A DNA stretch of 36,472 bases from Flavobacterium sp. GTDB lineage: Bacteria; Bacteroidota; Bacteroidia; Flavobacteriales; Flavobacteriaceae. Positions 23,611 to 32,436 of the stretch are shown here, piece after piece. The first letter of the stretch is position 1; each line of letters opens with the position of its first letter. The notes beneath the pieces are model-generated. The model was not told where the DNA came from. It searched no databases and saw only the letters and a program-made list of their open reading frames with translations. The stretch covers positions 1 through 36,472 of the forward strand of contig JASLHL010000031.1 in the NCBI GenBank assembly GCA_030152225.1, in the 5' to 3' direction. A program made the position numbers and the translations under genes.

Positions 23611-23640
23611 ACAGCGTGTTTTTACACGCTGTTTTCTCTT
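23611..23640 (+). terminator. Terminator directly after the peptide gene
   Basis: ACAGCGTGT (23611-23619) pairs with ACACGCTGT (23624-23632) around T4 and is followed by TTTCTCTT. It stands between the peptide stop and the GLPGLI ATG at 23659, so the latter depends on read-through or an unseen promoter. Confidence 0.85.
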
Positions 23641-23658
23641 AAACTTAAAACGATCATT

Positions 23659-24450
23659 ATGAAAAAAGCACTTTTTGCCTTCCTTATTTTTATGTTGATT
23701 AATTCCTCCTATGCGCAGCAAAAAACGGTCATGCGTTATAATTACGCCGGTAAACTCCTAGCAGACAAAACCCAACCTGAACAAGTAGAAGAAAGCGTAT
23801 TTGTATTAGATATAGAGAATATTGAATCCTCTCGTTTTCTAGAATTAGCGCTCTTGGAAAGAAAACAAGGGACATCCACTGCAAAAAACCAAAATGAACT
23901 CATGCAGGTACTCTCTACTTATCGTCCTAAAACTGATTTTTCTATTTTTTATTTCAATGGAATAATAACAACTAAAGACGCTATTCACAAAACAGTTTAT
24001 ACCTATCAAAACTCTGCAAGTGATTTGGTCTGGAAAATAGAATCTAACAGCGAAAAATGGAATACTTATACCGTCCAAAAAGCTACGACTTTTTTTGAAG
24101 GACGCCAATGGAATGTCCTATTCACACTAGATATTCCTCTAAGAGACGGTCCCTATAAATTTAAAAACTTACCTGGTTTTGTGGTCAAAGCTTGGGATGA
24201 TGAACATCACTATGAATTTGAATTGATCAATAGCGAGAAAATAACGATTGACAATTGGGATTTGGCTAATCCAAAAGAGATCGTGACTCAAATCACCCCT
24301 CAACAATACGAAAAAGCATTAAAAGTATATCAAAGCAAAACGTATAAAGATTTATTAATTGAAATGAATCCTGAAAATGCTAAAACAATTCCCGATGAAT
24401 TTGCTGAAAAAATAGGACTTCGTTCAAATCCGATATACAAAGTTCATTAG
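23659..24450 (+). CDS. GLPGLI family protein
   Basis: A 263-residue exported protein: signal peptide to about residue 19 (ending SYAQ), then a beta-rich body. DGPYKFKNLPGFVVKAWDDEHHYEFEL carries the NLPGFV form of the GLPGLI motif, with the upstream YFEGRQWNVLF-like context expected for the family. GLPGLI proteins are periplasmic or surface proteins of Bacteroidota with unknown activity, usually encoded next to a large outer-membrane receptor-like protein, as here (64-base gap). The frame extends upstream to 23608, but MKKALFAFLIFML at 23659 is the signal-peptide start. Confidence 0.9.
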   Translation: MKKALFAFLIFMLINSSYAQQKTVMRYNYAGKLLADKTQPEQVEESVFVLDIENIESSRFLELALLERKQGTSTAKNQNELMQVLSTYRPKTDFSIFYFNGIITTKDAIHKTVYTYQNSASDLVWKIESNSEKWNTYTVQKATTFFEGRQWNVLFTLDIPLRDGPYKFKNLPGFVVKAWDDEHHYEFELINSEKITIDNWDLANPKEIVTQITPQQYEKALKVYQSKTYKDLLIEMNPENAKTIPDEFAEKIGLRSNPIYKVH

Positions 24451-24514
24451 ATATCGTCCTTTAGTTTCGTTTACTTTTTTACCAACCTCATGATGTATCA
24501 CACCTCTCTTTATT

Positions 24515-27196
24515 ATGCTATATCTTTTCCGTACTACTGTTGTCATTTTCTTCTATTTTCTAGCAAGTGTAACGGCTTGGGGACAGCAACACATCCAAGG
24601 AAAAGTGATCAATGCAGCAAAAGTTCCTATTGAAGGAGCAGTCATCATGCTCGTAAAAGGTGAACAAGAAGAGGTAATTCAATATACACAATCCAGTGCT
24701 ACCGGAACTTTTGAATTGACTGTACATACACCTAATCCCGACCTGAAATTGCGTATTCAACATTTTGATTATGCTATTTATCATCAGGCCTTAGTCTTTC
24801 CGATGTCTTATTTAAACCTGACCTTAACAGAACAAGTAACAGCATTGGAAGAAATTGTGATTAAACCGACACCTATCACCCAGCGCCATGACACATTGAG
24901 CTATAATGTGGATTCTTTTGCTTTAAAAACAGATCGCGTTTTAGAAGATGTATTAAAACGCCTTCCAGGCATAGAAGTAAGTGCTACAGGCCAGATCAAA
25001 TACCAAGGAGAGTCGATTAATCGCTTCTATGTAGAGGGATTAGATTTGATGAAAGGACGCTATGGAGCAATTACCAAGGCTATTTCCAATCAGGATATCA
25101 GTCGAGTAGAAGTGTATGAGGATCATCAACCCATTAAAATGCTCGATGGCAAAATTACAACAGGAAAACCGGCCTTAAATATCCGTTTAAAAAATAAAGT
25201 GAGTTACGCTGGCTCAGCAAAAATAGGTTTAGGGGTTACTCCTTTCCTATGGGATGTTGCGCTATCTCCTATGTTTTTCAGTAAAAATTTCCAAACCTTA
25301 GCCAGTTACGACACCAATAATGTGGGACATGCCCTGCAAGCCAAAATGAGTAATTTTTATTCGTTTCAAGAGTTTGATACTTTTTGGTACTCTTCCGCTA
25401 CCACTCCTTTTCTAAAAATTGCCGACAACGCGAATCCCTCCCTCAACCAAAATCGTTATTTATTCAACACCAGTCACTTGGGGAGTCTTAATATGGTACA
25501 AAAATTGTATAAAGGATGGGAACTTGCGGCTACAGTTTACTATATAAACGAAAATAACGAAAATAAAAATAGACAACAACAGACGACAATACAATACCTC
25601 AACCCCATGGAGAATATTCCTCAAAATATTACCTACAAAAGAACATCGTCAAGTTATGAAGCAAAGGAGCTTTTTAATTCCACCTTTACCCTAACGCAGA
25701 ATGAAAAGCAAAAATATGTAAAAAACACGGCTATGGTTCACGTTTCCAAGACAAAAGCAAGGGGTAATCTAGTGCTGGATACTCCGGAAAATCGCATAGA
25801 CCAAAAACAAAGTGCGCCTGCCTATCAACTTCAGAATTCACTGAGCACCGTACTCCCTATTACGGAAAAGAACTGGATTAACTTTCGCTCTTTAGTAGAC
25901 TTTTCCAGCACTAAAGAGGATTACTTTGCTTCACCCCCCTCGTTGTTTAATTTTGCAGATCCTGCATTAAACGACTATCAAACGCTCTTTCAAAGCTATG
26001 AAAACCAGTCTTTTTACACCAAAAATGCCCTTTCCTATGCTTGGACCATTAGCCCTTGGAGCTTTGTGTTTGACTATCATTTTACTTACAAAAAGACGCA
26101 TTTTAATTCGGCATTATATGGTTCTGATACTTCCAATTGGGATGCATTAGGCGATGTATATTCAAATGATTTACTATACCGTGAAATGAGCAATACCCTA
26201 CAGTCTAAGATCAGTTTCAAATCCACACGTTGGTCATTTAACCTGAACCTTCCTCTAGATTGGACAACCGTATCCTTAACAGATAAGGGACACAACAATA
26301 AAGAAGGTAAGGACAAATTACTTTTCTCTCCCTATTTTTATACCCAATATGTTGCATCTCTATACTGGACATTTAAAGGAACAATCAACTATACTAATCG
26401 TTTTACTCCTCTTGACCAACTCTATCCCTCTTATATTCTTAGTGAATTAAATTTCAACGCCTATAAAAACAAGATTCTTCAAAGTCATCAACTGAGCACC
26501 AAAGTAGAAGCCAACTTTAAAGATCCTTTTAACGGGTGGTTTGCCTACTTGAATGTCGAGTACATAGAACAAAACCGTCCCATTTTGTTCACAAAAGAAA
26601 TTGGTGAACAAGGACAACAAATCATCACAACTATAGATAAACACAACACTAAAACAACAAAACGCAGTACATTTAGTCTTAATAAGTTCATTGAACCAAT
26701 TAACACAACACTGAAGGGAACTGTCTCCTATAGTCTTGCCAAAGAGCTTTTATTGCTTAATCAGGTTTACAATACCGTGCACACCAACCAAAACACATAC
26801 AGTATAAACCTAACGAATACAAGTATGGATTGGTTAAATCTGGAATATGAATTCACCTATCAACAATTCAAAAACAAAGATTTTAAAGAAAACAACTCAT
26901 CAAAAACAGCTCATCATGCTACGTTAAGCCTTATTCCCTCTCAACATCATTCCTTACGCACAACGCTAGAGGTTCAACAAAATAAAATTCAACACCAATA
27001 CTTTGACCATACATTTTTAGACTTGACTTATCGCTATACTTTTCAAAAGAGAAAAATTGATCTCGAACTGAGCTGGACCAATATGTTAAATCACAAATTA
27101 TATCAACAGGTACTCGTCAATGACATCATGACGCATATCATAGCGGCACCTATACGACCTAGTCAATTGCTAGCCTCCATTCGTTTTTCTTTCTAA
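24515..27196 (+). CDS. Outer-membrane receptor-like beta-barrel with regulatory-like domain
   Basis: An 893-residue outer-membrane protein: signal peptide (about 1-23, ending WGQQ), carboxypeptidase-regulatory-like domain (about 24-110, IQGKVINAAKVPIEGAVIML), a plug-like domain (about 115-215, LEDVLKRLPGIEVSATGQI, then YVEGLDLMKGRYG) and a large barrel ending LLASIRFSF. It belongs to the TonB-receptor-like outer-membrane proteins that partner GLPGLI proteins. With the GLPGLI protein it probably forms an envelope complex; cargo may be a peptide or protein rather than a metal chelate. Convergent with the BlaI/M56 pair. Confidence 0.88.
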   Translation: MLYLFRTTVVIFFYFLASVTAWGQQHIQGKVINAAKVPIEGAVIMLVKGEQEEVIQYTQSSATGTFELTVHTPNPDLKLRIQHFDYAIYHQALVFPMSYLNLTLTEQVTALEEIVIKPTPITQRHDTLSYNVDSFALKTDRVLEDVLKRLPGIEVSATGQIKYQGESINRFYVEGLDLMKGRYGAITKAISNQDISRVEVYEDHQPIKMLDGKITTGKPALNIRLKNKVSYAGSAKIGLGVTPFLWDVALSPMFFSKNFQTLASYDTNNVGHALQAKMSNFYSFQEFDTFWYSSATTPFLKIADNANPSLNQNRYLFNTSHLGSLNMVQKLYKGWELAATVYYINENNENKNRQQQTTIQYLNPMENIPQNITYKRTSSSYEAKELFNSTFTLTQNEKQKYVKNTAMVHVSKTKARGNLVLDTPENRIDQKQSAPAYQLQNSLSTVLPITEKNWINFRSLVDFSSTKEDYFASPPSLFNFADPALNDYQTLFQSYENQSFYTKNALSYAWTISPWSFVFDYHFTYKKTHFNSALYGSDTSNWDALGDVYSNDLLYREMSNTLQSKISFKSTRWSFNLNLPLDWTTVSLTDKGHNNKEGKDKLLFSPYFYTQYVASLYWTFKGTINYTNRFTPLDQLYPSYILSELNFNAYKNKILQSHQLSTKVEANFKDPFNGWFAYLNVEYIEQNRPILFTKEIGEQGQQIITTIDKHNTKTTKRSTFSLNKFIEPINTTLKGTVSYSLAKELLLLNQVYNTVHTNQNTYSINLTNTSMDWLNLEYEFTYQQFKNKDFKENNSSKTAHHATLSLIPSQHHSLRTTLEVQQNKIQHQYFDHTFLDLTYRYTFQKRKIDLELSWTNMLNHKLYQQVLVNDIMTHIIAAPIRPSQLLASIRFSF

Positions 27197-27220
27197 ATAA
27201 GGTCTTCTTATTTTCATAAG

Positions 27221-27253
27221 TAAAGGCCCTCAACAGATGTTGAAAGCCTTTAC
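27221..27253. terminator. Probable bidirectional terminator
   Basis: AAAGGC pairs with GCCTTT and TCAAC with GTTGA across a 2x2 internal loop. It lies between convergent genes. T-runs are short, so strength is uncertain. Confidence 0.5.
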
Positions 27254-27284
27254 CTACTAACGCATCAAATTTAAAAATAGAAAA

Positions 27285-29081
27285 CTACTTCCCTTTCGTT
27301 GTTACAATTATAACGCCATTTTTTGCTTCTTCTCCAAATTCTTTTATTGCCTCTTCTCCTTTGATGACATTTACTTGTTTAATCGCATTAGGATCTAGGG
27401 CATGGATTGTCTCCATATCCTTTACCTCTTTTCCATCTACAATATATTTTTGCCAAGGTACAGCAGCTTCTCTTTGCCTTCCTCCTACAACAGTAAACTT
27501 ACGAAAACCATTAGCTTTTGGTTCTTCTTTCGCTTCGGACTTGCCTTCTCCAGAAGTGATACTAATTACTCCATTTTTTTCTTTTTCACCATAGCGTTCG
27601 ATTCCTTCTTCTTTCATTCTATCCTTCTCCTGATTCAGGGCTTGTTGCACTTCTTTCTTTTTAGCTAGCTCCTCTTTCATTCGATCCTTCTTTTCTTTCA
27701 TTCGATCCTTCTTTTCTTTCAGTTCAGCTTTTATCGATTGTGCACCTTCTTCTCTCAATTTCTTCATCTCCTGTCTTGAAGCTTCCATATCGCGCTTTGC
27801 AGCTTCCATATCACGTCTCGATGTCTCCATATCAAGCTTTGCGGCTTCCATATCGCGTCTTGAAGCTTCCATATCGAGCTTCGCCTGTGCCAAGATTTCT
27901 TTGGATTCTTCCTTGGTTAAAGTAACAAAAGAAGGCCCTTCACCCGATCCCAATGTATAGGAAAAAGCTTCTTCAGTTGGTCTAGTTTGAATGACGTCTA
28001 AAAATTGTTCCGAAGACATCTCCGTCCCATTGGCAAGCACTTTCATCCCAACTCCGCCATTGGCTTCCTCTTGAGCTTTGGTTTTGATAAACGCGACTTG
28101 TTCTTCTGTTAAAGAGTCTCCGCTGTTAATAATCATCACATTGGGATTGGCTGTTTTTTGAGGTTCTTGTTCTAAGGTTTGATTCGCTATTGCTGAATTC
28201 GCTGCGATTACTTCTGCCTTCGTTTTTACTTGAAAAAGAAAAAAGAATCCTATTGCTATCGGTAGGCATAGCATAAATTTCGTTTTTTTCATCTGATTGG
28301 ATTTTGGTTGGTTTAACATTGTGATTCGCTTTTTTAGATCGGAGGACCCAAAAGAATTGACTAAAGCGGAGCGTTTGCTTTGTTCAAACTGCACCAAAGT
28401 CATTTGATATTCATAGCTATTTTGCTTTGTACTCACCTGTTGATCGACGATATACTCTAAATTGAGACGAACCGCTTGTTCTAAGAATCGCAGAAGTGGG
28501 TTGAACCAAAAAATGCGACGCAAAAAATAAACGAGTAAAAGATCAAACGTATGTTTTTGTTGCACGTGAATACGCTCGTGTTGAATCACGGTATCCAATG
28601 CTGGCAGTGCCTTGTAATTGGCAGGCAGAACAATCCAATTCCAAAAAGAATACGCCTCACAAGTAGTTTGATCAATTTTAATCGTAGGAATAGCATCAGA
28701 CCACAGGGGTAACTCCCTCACATGACGAACTAATCGCATCACTTTGAGCCCGACAAGTAGTATTATAATGCCCGTAACAACCCAAAATACATAGGGAAGG
28801 TTTGTCTGTAGGTCCAATCGCGCTACAAAAGTTTGTTGTATTTCATCCCTGGGTTCATCTTCCATTTGATGTAGTAGCGAAGCCCAATCAATCGTTTGTT
28901 GCACATAGACCGTTTTGGTAAAATGCAACAAAGGCAAAATAAAGCTCAGTACTATTCCTCCTGTAAAATAGTAGCGAATTGCAGTAAAAAACGTCTCTTT
29001 TTTTAAAGCCAAGAAATAAAAAGCCAAAACAAAAAGCAACAAACCATTTACTTTCAATAGATACAAGATAAAAGATGTCAT
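27285..29081 (-). CDS. M56 family metallopeptidase (BlaR1-like sensor) with coiled coil and two plug-like tails
   Basis: A 598-residue inner-membrane protein. N-terminal helices (about 4-24, 38-56 and 98-115) precede the zinc peptidase motif HERIH (His168-Glu169-His172) with third ligand Glu209 (NLEYIVDQ). A later helix (about 270-285) crosses to the periplasm. The exported part has an acidic segment, then a heptad-repeat coiled coil (DMEASRR, DMEAAKL and so on, about 393-435) and two KNGVI-type motifs (YGEKEKNGVISIT and FGEEAKNGVIIVT) as in TonB-plug/SusC proteins, with IVDGKEV before the second. Unlike BlaR1 of Firmicutes it has no penicillin-binding sensor. It follows BlaI by 12 bases and probably cleaves it on signal. 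Confidence 0.9.
   Translation of the reverse strand: MTSFILYLLKVNGLLLFVLAFYFLALKKETFFTAIRYYFTGGIVLSFILPLLHFTKTVYVQQTIDWASLLHQMEDEPRDEIQQTFVARLDLQTNLPYVFWVVTGIIILLVGLKVMRLVRHVRELPLWSDAIPTIKIDQTTCEAYSFWNWIVLPANYKALPALDTVIQHERIHVQQKHTFDLLLVYFLRRIFWFNPLLRFLEQAVRLNLEYIVDQQVSTKQNSYEYQMTLVQFEQSKRSALVNSFGSSDLKKRITMLNQPKSNQMKKTKFMLCLPIAIGFFFLFQVKTKAEVIAANSAIANQTLEQEPQKTANPNVMIINSGDSLTEEQVAFIKTKAQEEANGGVGMKVLANGTEMSSEQFLDVIQTRPTEEAFSYTLGSGEGPSFVTLTKEESKEILAQAKLDMEASRRDMEAAKLDMETSRRDMEAAKRDMEASRQEMKKLREEGAQSIKAELKEKKDRMKEKKDRMKEELAKKKEVQQALNQEKDRMKEEGIERYGEKEKNGVISITSGEGKSEAKEEPKANGFRKFTVVGGRQREAAVPWQKYIVDGKEVKDMETIHALDPNAIKQVNVIKGEEAIKEFGEEAKNGVIIVTTKGK
27660..27890 (-). repeat. 21-base tandem repeats in the M56 gene
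   Basis: About five to six diverged 21-base units around GCTTCCATATCGCG (27778-27885) encode a 7-residue repeat DMEA(A/S)(K/R)x. A second array, TTCATTCGATCCTTCTTTTCT in two copies (around 27677-27720), encodes KKDRMKE repeats. Both keep the reading frame and extend a predicted coiled coil. Confidence 0.85.
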
Positions 29082-29093
29082 ACGCTTGTCGTT

Positions 29094-29468
29094 TTAACGG
29101 TTGCTATTATCCTTATTGCGTGTAATAATCGACATAATCTCTTCCAACTCCTTTTCTGATACTTGATTATCCTGAACAAAAAAGTTGACCAAGTTGCTAA
29201 ACGAGTTATCAAAGTACTTCTGCATGGTTTCTTCCATAAACATCGAACGATACGCGTCCATAGAAACCACAGGGTAATACTGGTGTGACTTTCCATAGGC
29301 TGTATGTGACACCACTCCTTTTTCCTCTAAAATGCGGATCAAAGTGGATAGCGTATTGTAATGCGGTTTGGGTTCTGGCATAGCAGCTAAAATATCATTC
29401 ACAAATCCCTTTTCTAACTTCCAAAGGATATGCATAATCTCTTCTTCTTTATTGGTTAATTTTTCCAT
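29094..29468 (-). CDS. BlaI/MecI/CopY family transcriptional repressor
   Basis: A 124-residue winged-helix DNA-binding protein: LTNKEEEIMHILWKLEKGFVNDIL, then PHYNTLSTLIRILEEKGVVSHTAYG, matching the Penicillinase_R domain, with a C-terminal dimerisation helix (LVNFFVQDNQVSEKELEEI). BlaI-type repressors are inactivated by cleavage by the partner M56 protein, here encoded 12 bases downstream. Two CTAA-N4-TTAG palindromes lie in its promoter, suggesting self-repression. Targets may include genes other than beta-lactamases; none is seen here. Confidence 0.94.
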   Translation of the reverse strand: MEKLTNKEEEIMHILWKLEKGFVNDILAAMPEPKPHYNTLSTLIRILEEKGVVSHTAYGKSHQYYPVVSMDAYRSMFMEETMQKYFDNSFSNLVNFFVQDNQVSEKELEEIMSIITRNKDNSNR

Positions 29469-29490
29469 TGCTTTCTGATTTTGTGTTAAA

Positions 29491-29535
29491 CAAACATATA
29501 ACTAAAAACTTAGTTATCAAACTAATTTATTAGTT
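29491..29535 (-). promoter_or_regulatory. BlaI promoter with two operators
   Basis: On the minus strand TTG (29520-29518), 19 bases, then TATGTTTG (29498-29491) form the promoter. A perfect palindrome ATAACTAA-N4-TTAGTTAT (plus 29498-29517) exactly fills the spacer. A second with the same half-site, AACTAA-N4-TTAGTT (29520-29535), covers the -33 element and beyond. This is the layout of a repressor that blocks polymerase binding, most simply BlaI itself. Confidence 0.75.
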
Positions 29536-29561
29536 ATATGTGTTTTTTTCATTTTACTCCA

Positions 29562-29603
29562 TAAAAAAAGCACCGTAAATCACGTTGATTTACAGTGCTC
29601 TTT
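29562..29603 (-). terminator. Terminator of the receptor-thioredoxin operon
   Basis: AGCAC pairs with GTGCT and GTAAATCA with TGATTTAC across one C/A mismatch (29569-29599). On the minus strand it runs into seven T. It is 23 bases past the thioredoxin stop. Confidence 0.9.
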
Positions 29604-29626
29604 AAAGAAAAATAACACGTAGTCTC

Positions 29627-30091
29627 CTACAGCGCTTCTAAGAGTTGAAGCATCTCTTTTGGTCCAACATAGGCGTAATGTTGGTATATGATTTCATAGT
29701 TTTCATTTAAAAAAACCAAAGCGGGATAAGCGTTTTGAGTAGTCAATGCTTCTGCCAATTCATGCACACCTGCTTGAAGTCCTTTTTTCTTATATACAAA
29801 TTCACGATTCTTAAAGTGAATCTTTTCCTGTGCTTCGGCATCAAAAGAAATAAAATAAGCTTTATCTCCTAATGCTTCTTGTACTGCTTCATTGGTAAAT
29901 GTTTTTTTCTCCATCAACGCGCAGTAATTACACCAATTTGTATGTAAAAAAACGACAATAGGCATCGCTTTTTCCTCCATTTTCGCTTCTAGATTAGCGA
30001 ATGTAACTTCTTGTGCTTGGGCACTAACCCAACCCAAGCACAAAAAAATCCAAATAGTGAGTCGAAAATATACTGTACTTATCCCTCTCAT
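29627..30091 (-). CDS. Exported thioredoxin-family protein
   Basis: A 154-residue thioredoxin-fold protein with a signal peptide (about 7-27, ending SAQAQ) and active site WCNYC (Trp53, Cys54, Cys57) in FLHTNWCNYCALMEKKTF. A cis-proline region (NAYPALVFL) follows. It is probably periplasmic. It lies 12 bases after the TonB receptor and shares its promoter. The receptor has an unusual plug Cys-x-x-Cys, so this protein may reduce or maintain that pair; this is inference from context. Confidence 0.88.
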   Translation of the reverse strand: MRGISTVYFRLTIWIFLCLGWVSAQAQEVTFANLEAKMEEKAMPIVVFLHTNWCNYCALMEKKTFTNEAVQEALGDKAYFISFDAEAQEKIHFKNREFVYKKKGLQAGVHELAEALTTQNAYPALVFLNENYEIIYQHYAYVGPKEMLQLLEAL

Positions 30092-30103
30092 AGGCTAACT
30101 AAT

Positions 30104-32356
30104 TTAGAAAATGTTATATCGAACACCAATAAAACCTCTAATTCCCTGTAAAGCGGTGTAGCTATAATCATTGGGTTCAAAGATCACGTCTGTTCGTCCT
30201 GGAGGTGGTGTTACTCCATTTCCAGGTTCTCCAAAAGGATCCCACCATCTAGCAATCGTATCTTCTTTAGGCAGGGTGTTGAATATGTTTTTCACTCCTC
30301 CATACACTTGGAAATTATCTCCAAATTTCTTTGTAACCTGAATATTGGCAATAACCGTCCACGGAGAATACGCTGGTCTATAATCGTCTTCTACACGTGG
30401 CAAACGCATAGGACCTTTCCAGTCTCCTGTTAAATCTGCAGTAAATCCACTACCGAAATTATAACTTGCAACCACATTTCCCGACCATTTAGGCGAATGG
30501 TAAATTTGTTCACGCACTCCATCTTCTTTGCGATATACATCCATATAGGTTGCTCCCGCCATCAATTTTAATGGAAAGTCAAAAGCAACGTCAACATTCA
30601 ACGAAATTCCTTTCGAAATAGCATGACCATCTAGATTGGCATAAATAATTTTCGTTTGATCAGTATCGGTATCCGCATCAATTTTATTGGTAAAATAGGT
30701 ATAGAACCCATTAATATCGAAATTAAACGCACCAAAATTAGTTGGTACTTTCACTGTGTAGTTTAAGTTGGCATTGTAGGATTTCTCTGGATCTAAATTT
30801 TCTGCAAAAACCACTTCTCTTGCACCAGTTAAAGCACGGTGATCTTCGGTAAATACGTTAACCACACGGAATCCTGTTCCAAAACTTGCGCGCAACGCAT
30901 GGTTGGCATTTGGAGAGAATTTATATCCCACACGAGGAGAATGGATTCCACCATGCGTTTTATCGTAATCAAAACGATAACCGAGCAACAACTTATTTTG
31001 CTTGTTTAGCGACCATTCATCTTGTACGAAAAGCCCGGGAATTGGCGTTTCTTCCGGTTGATTTTTCACCAATCCATTTTCGTCATAAATACCCGTTGCA
31101 CGTGTATTGTCATCGTAGTAGGTATATTTAAACGATCCTCCTACTAACAAGCTGTGATTCCCTAACGTCTTATCCCAATAAGCCTGAGCAAAAGCCACTT
31201 GTTGTTTTGCATCATAGGACTCTGGACCATACATGGAATTTTGTCCGTGATAGATATAGGAAAACTGAGTATAAATATTTTCTGTCGTTGGCAATTGATA
31301 CATTCCGATGGCCTCAAAGCGATTGGTAAAAATGCTCTCTGCATATACTTCTTCCCCACCGCGGTGTTTTTTACGTTGCCAATTGGTTTCTCCTCCCCAG
31401 CGATCTTCATACACATAGCGCAACGCCAAACTTGCTACCTTATCATCTGGGCGTTTTAAACTAAACTTATTGAACAATGAAACGCGTTCTTGTTGAGTAA
31501 CATCCGTAAAACCATCACTGTTTTTGTCTTTGCGTTCTCCAAACTTAAAGTAGTTCCCGCCAAAGAGTCCGTTTACTTTTTTTCCAAGTTTATAACCCGC
31601 ACCTAAATCTAAGTTATTTTCCAACCACGTCGTCGAGAAAGCATCTACACTCAGTCTTGCTGCGTGTTCTGGATCTTTGGTAATCACGTTGATAATTCCG
31701 CCCATTGCCTCTGTTCCATACAAAGAAGAAGCAGGTCCTTTCACCACTTCTACGCGTTCAATCATACTCGTTGGAATTCCAAATAGCCCATAAACAGTTG
31801 AAAGAGAAGATACAATTGGCATCCCATCGATTAAGATCATCGTATAAGGACCTTCCATTCCATTGATGTGAATGTCTCCTGTATTACAAACGTTACAGTT
31901 CAATTGCGGTTGCACTCCATTAATCATCTGTACCGCATCAAATAGGTTAGCGGTCGGGTTTTTTTCGAAGAAAGCCGGAGTATAAATTTCAACGGGTGTT
32001 ACTGCATCCGACTTCAATACCGGTTTTAATGAACCTGAAATAACGATTTCTTCTAAGCTTGAATCCTCCTCTAAGTCAAAATTCAATGATACTGTTTGCC
32101 CTTCTTTCACAGCCACTCGTTTTGATTTTCTTTTAAAACCAACGAATTCTGCATGAATAAGATAGGTTCCTGGCTGTATACCCTCTAGCTTATATACTCC
32201 CTTATCATCTGCTGTTGTTCCTTTCGAAGAGTCTTCTATAAAAACACTTGCATAGGATAAAACTTCACCTTTTGAGGTAATCTTTCCTTGAATAGTTTGA
32301 GCCTCTACTGTAGCAGTAAAAAACAGTAGACACAAAAAACTTATTAATACACGCAT
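30104..32356 (-). CDS. TonB-dependent receptor with plug CxxC, likely metal-related
   Basis: A 750-residue outer-membrane receptor: signal peptide (about 1-20), carboxypeptidase-regulatory-like domain (about 21-100), plug (about 110-235, containing ANLFDAVQMINGVQP and VEVVKGPASSLYGTEAMGG) and barrel. Within the plug Cys154 and Cys157 (LNCNVCNTG) form a CxxC that could bind metal or form a disulfide; it lies just before the ILIDGMP loop. The operon includes a periplasmic thioredoxin and is divergent from a DtxR/MntR-type regulator, with a palindrome over its -7 element. Metal or metallophore uptake repressed by metal is the inferred role. Confidence 0.88.
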   Translation of the reverse strand: MRVLISFLCLLFFTATVEAQTIQGKITSKGEVLSYASVFIEDSSKGTTADDKGVYKLEGIQPGTYLIHAEFVGFKRKSKRVAVKEGQTVSLNFDLEEDSSLEEIVISGSLKPVLKSDAVTPVEIYTPAFFEKNPTANLFDAVQMINGVQPQLNCNVCNTGDIHINGMEGPYTMILIDGMPIVSSLSTVYGLFGIPTSMIERVEVVKGPASSLYGTEAMGGIINVITKDPEHAARLSVDAFSTTWLENNLDLGAGYKLGKKVNGLFGGNYFKFGERKDKNSDGFTDVTQQERVSLFNKFSLKRPDDKVASLALRYVYEDRWGGETNWQRKKHRGGEEVYAESIFTNRFEAIGMYQLPTTENIYTQFSYIYHGQNSMYGPESYDAKQQVAFAQAYWDKTLGNHSLLVGGSFKYTYYDDNTRATGIYDENGLVKNQPEETPIPGLFVQDEWSLNKQNKLLLGYRFDYDKTHGGIHSPRVGYKFSPNANHALRASFGTGFRVVNVFTEDHRALTGAREVVFAENLDPEKSYNANLNYTVKVPTNFGAFNFDINGFYTYFTNKIDADTDTDQTKIIYANLDGHAISKGISLNVDVAFDFPLKLMAGATYMDVYRKEDGVREQIYHSPKWSGNVVASYNFGSGFTADLTGDWKGPMRLPRVEDDYRPAYSPWTVIANIQVTKKFGDNFQVYGGVKNIFNTLPKEDTIARWWDPFGEPGNGVTPPPGRTDVIFEPNDYSYTALQGIRGFIGVRYNIF

Positions 32357-32388
32357 AAAAAATTATTTACTATTAGATTAAATTAAAA

Positions 32389-32404
32389 TTTAGGCAAAGC
32401 TAAA
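32389..32404. promoter_or_regulatory. Candidate DtxR-type operator over the receptor promoter
   Basis: TTTAG-N6-CTAAA is a palindrome resembling DtxR/MntR-family boxes. Minus-strand TAGCTTTG (32402-32395) inside it matches the -7 consensus and would start the receptor mRNA about 33 bases before its ATG. Confidence 0.55.
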
Positions 32405-32428
32405 AATATAATTTCAATAAAAAAATTG

Positions 32429-32436
32429 TAAATTTG
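32429..32436 (+). promoter_or_regulatory. -7 promoter element of the DtxR-type regulator
   Basis: TAAATTTG matches TAnnTTTG and lies 21 bases before ATG 32458. It overlaps an in-frame TTG at 32434, which is therefore not taken as the start. Confidence 0.6.

Noticed and set aside
27660..27890. CRISPR-like array
   Set aside because: The repeats are contiguous 21-base units in frame within a coding region, encode a heptad coiled coil, and have no spacers.
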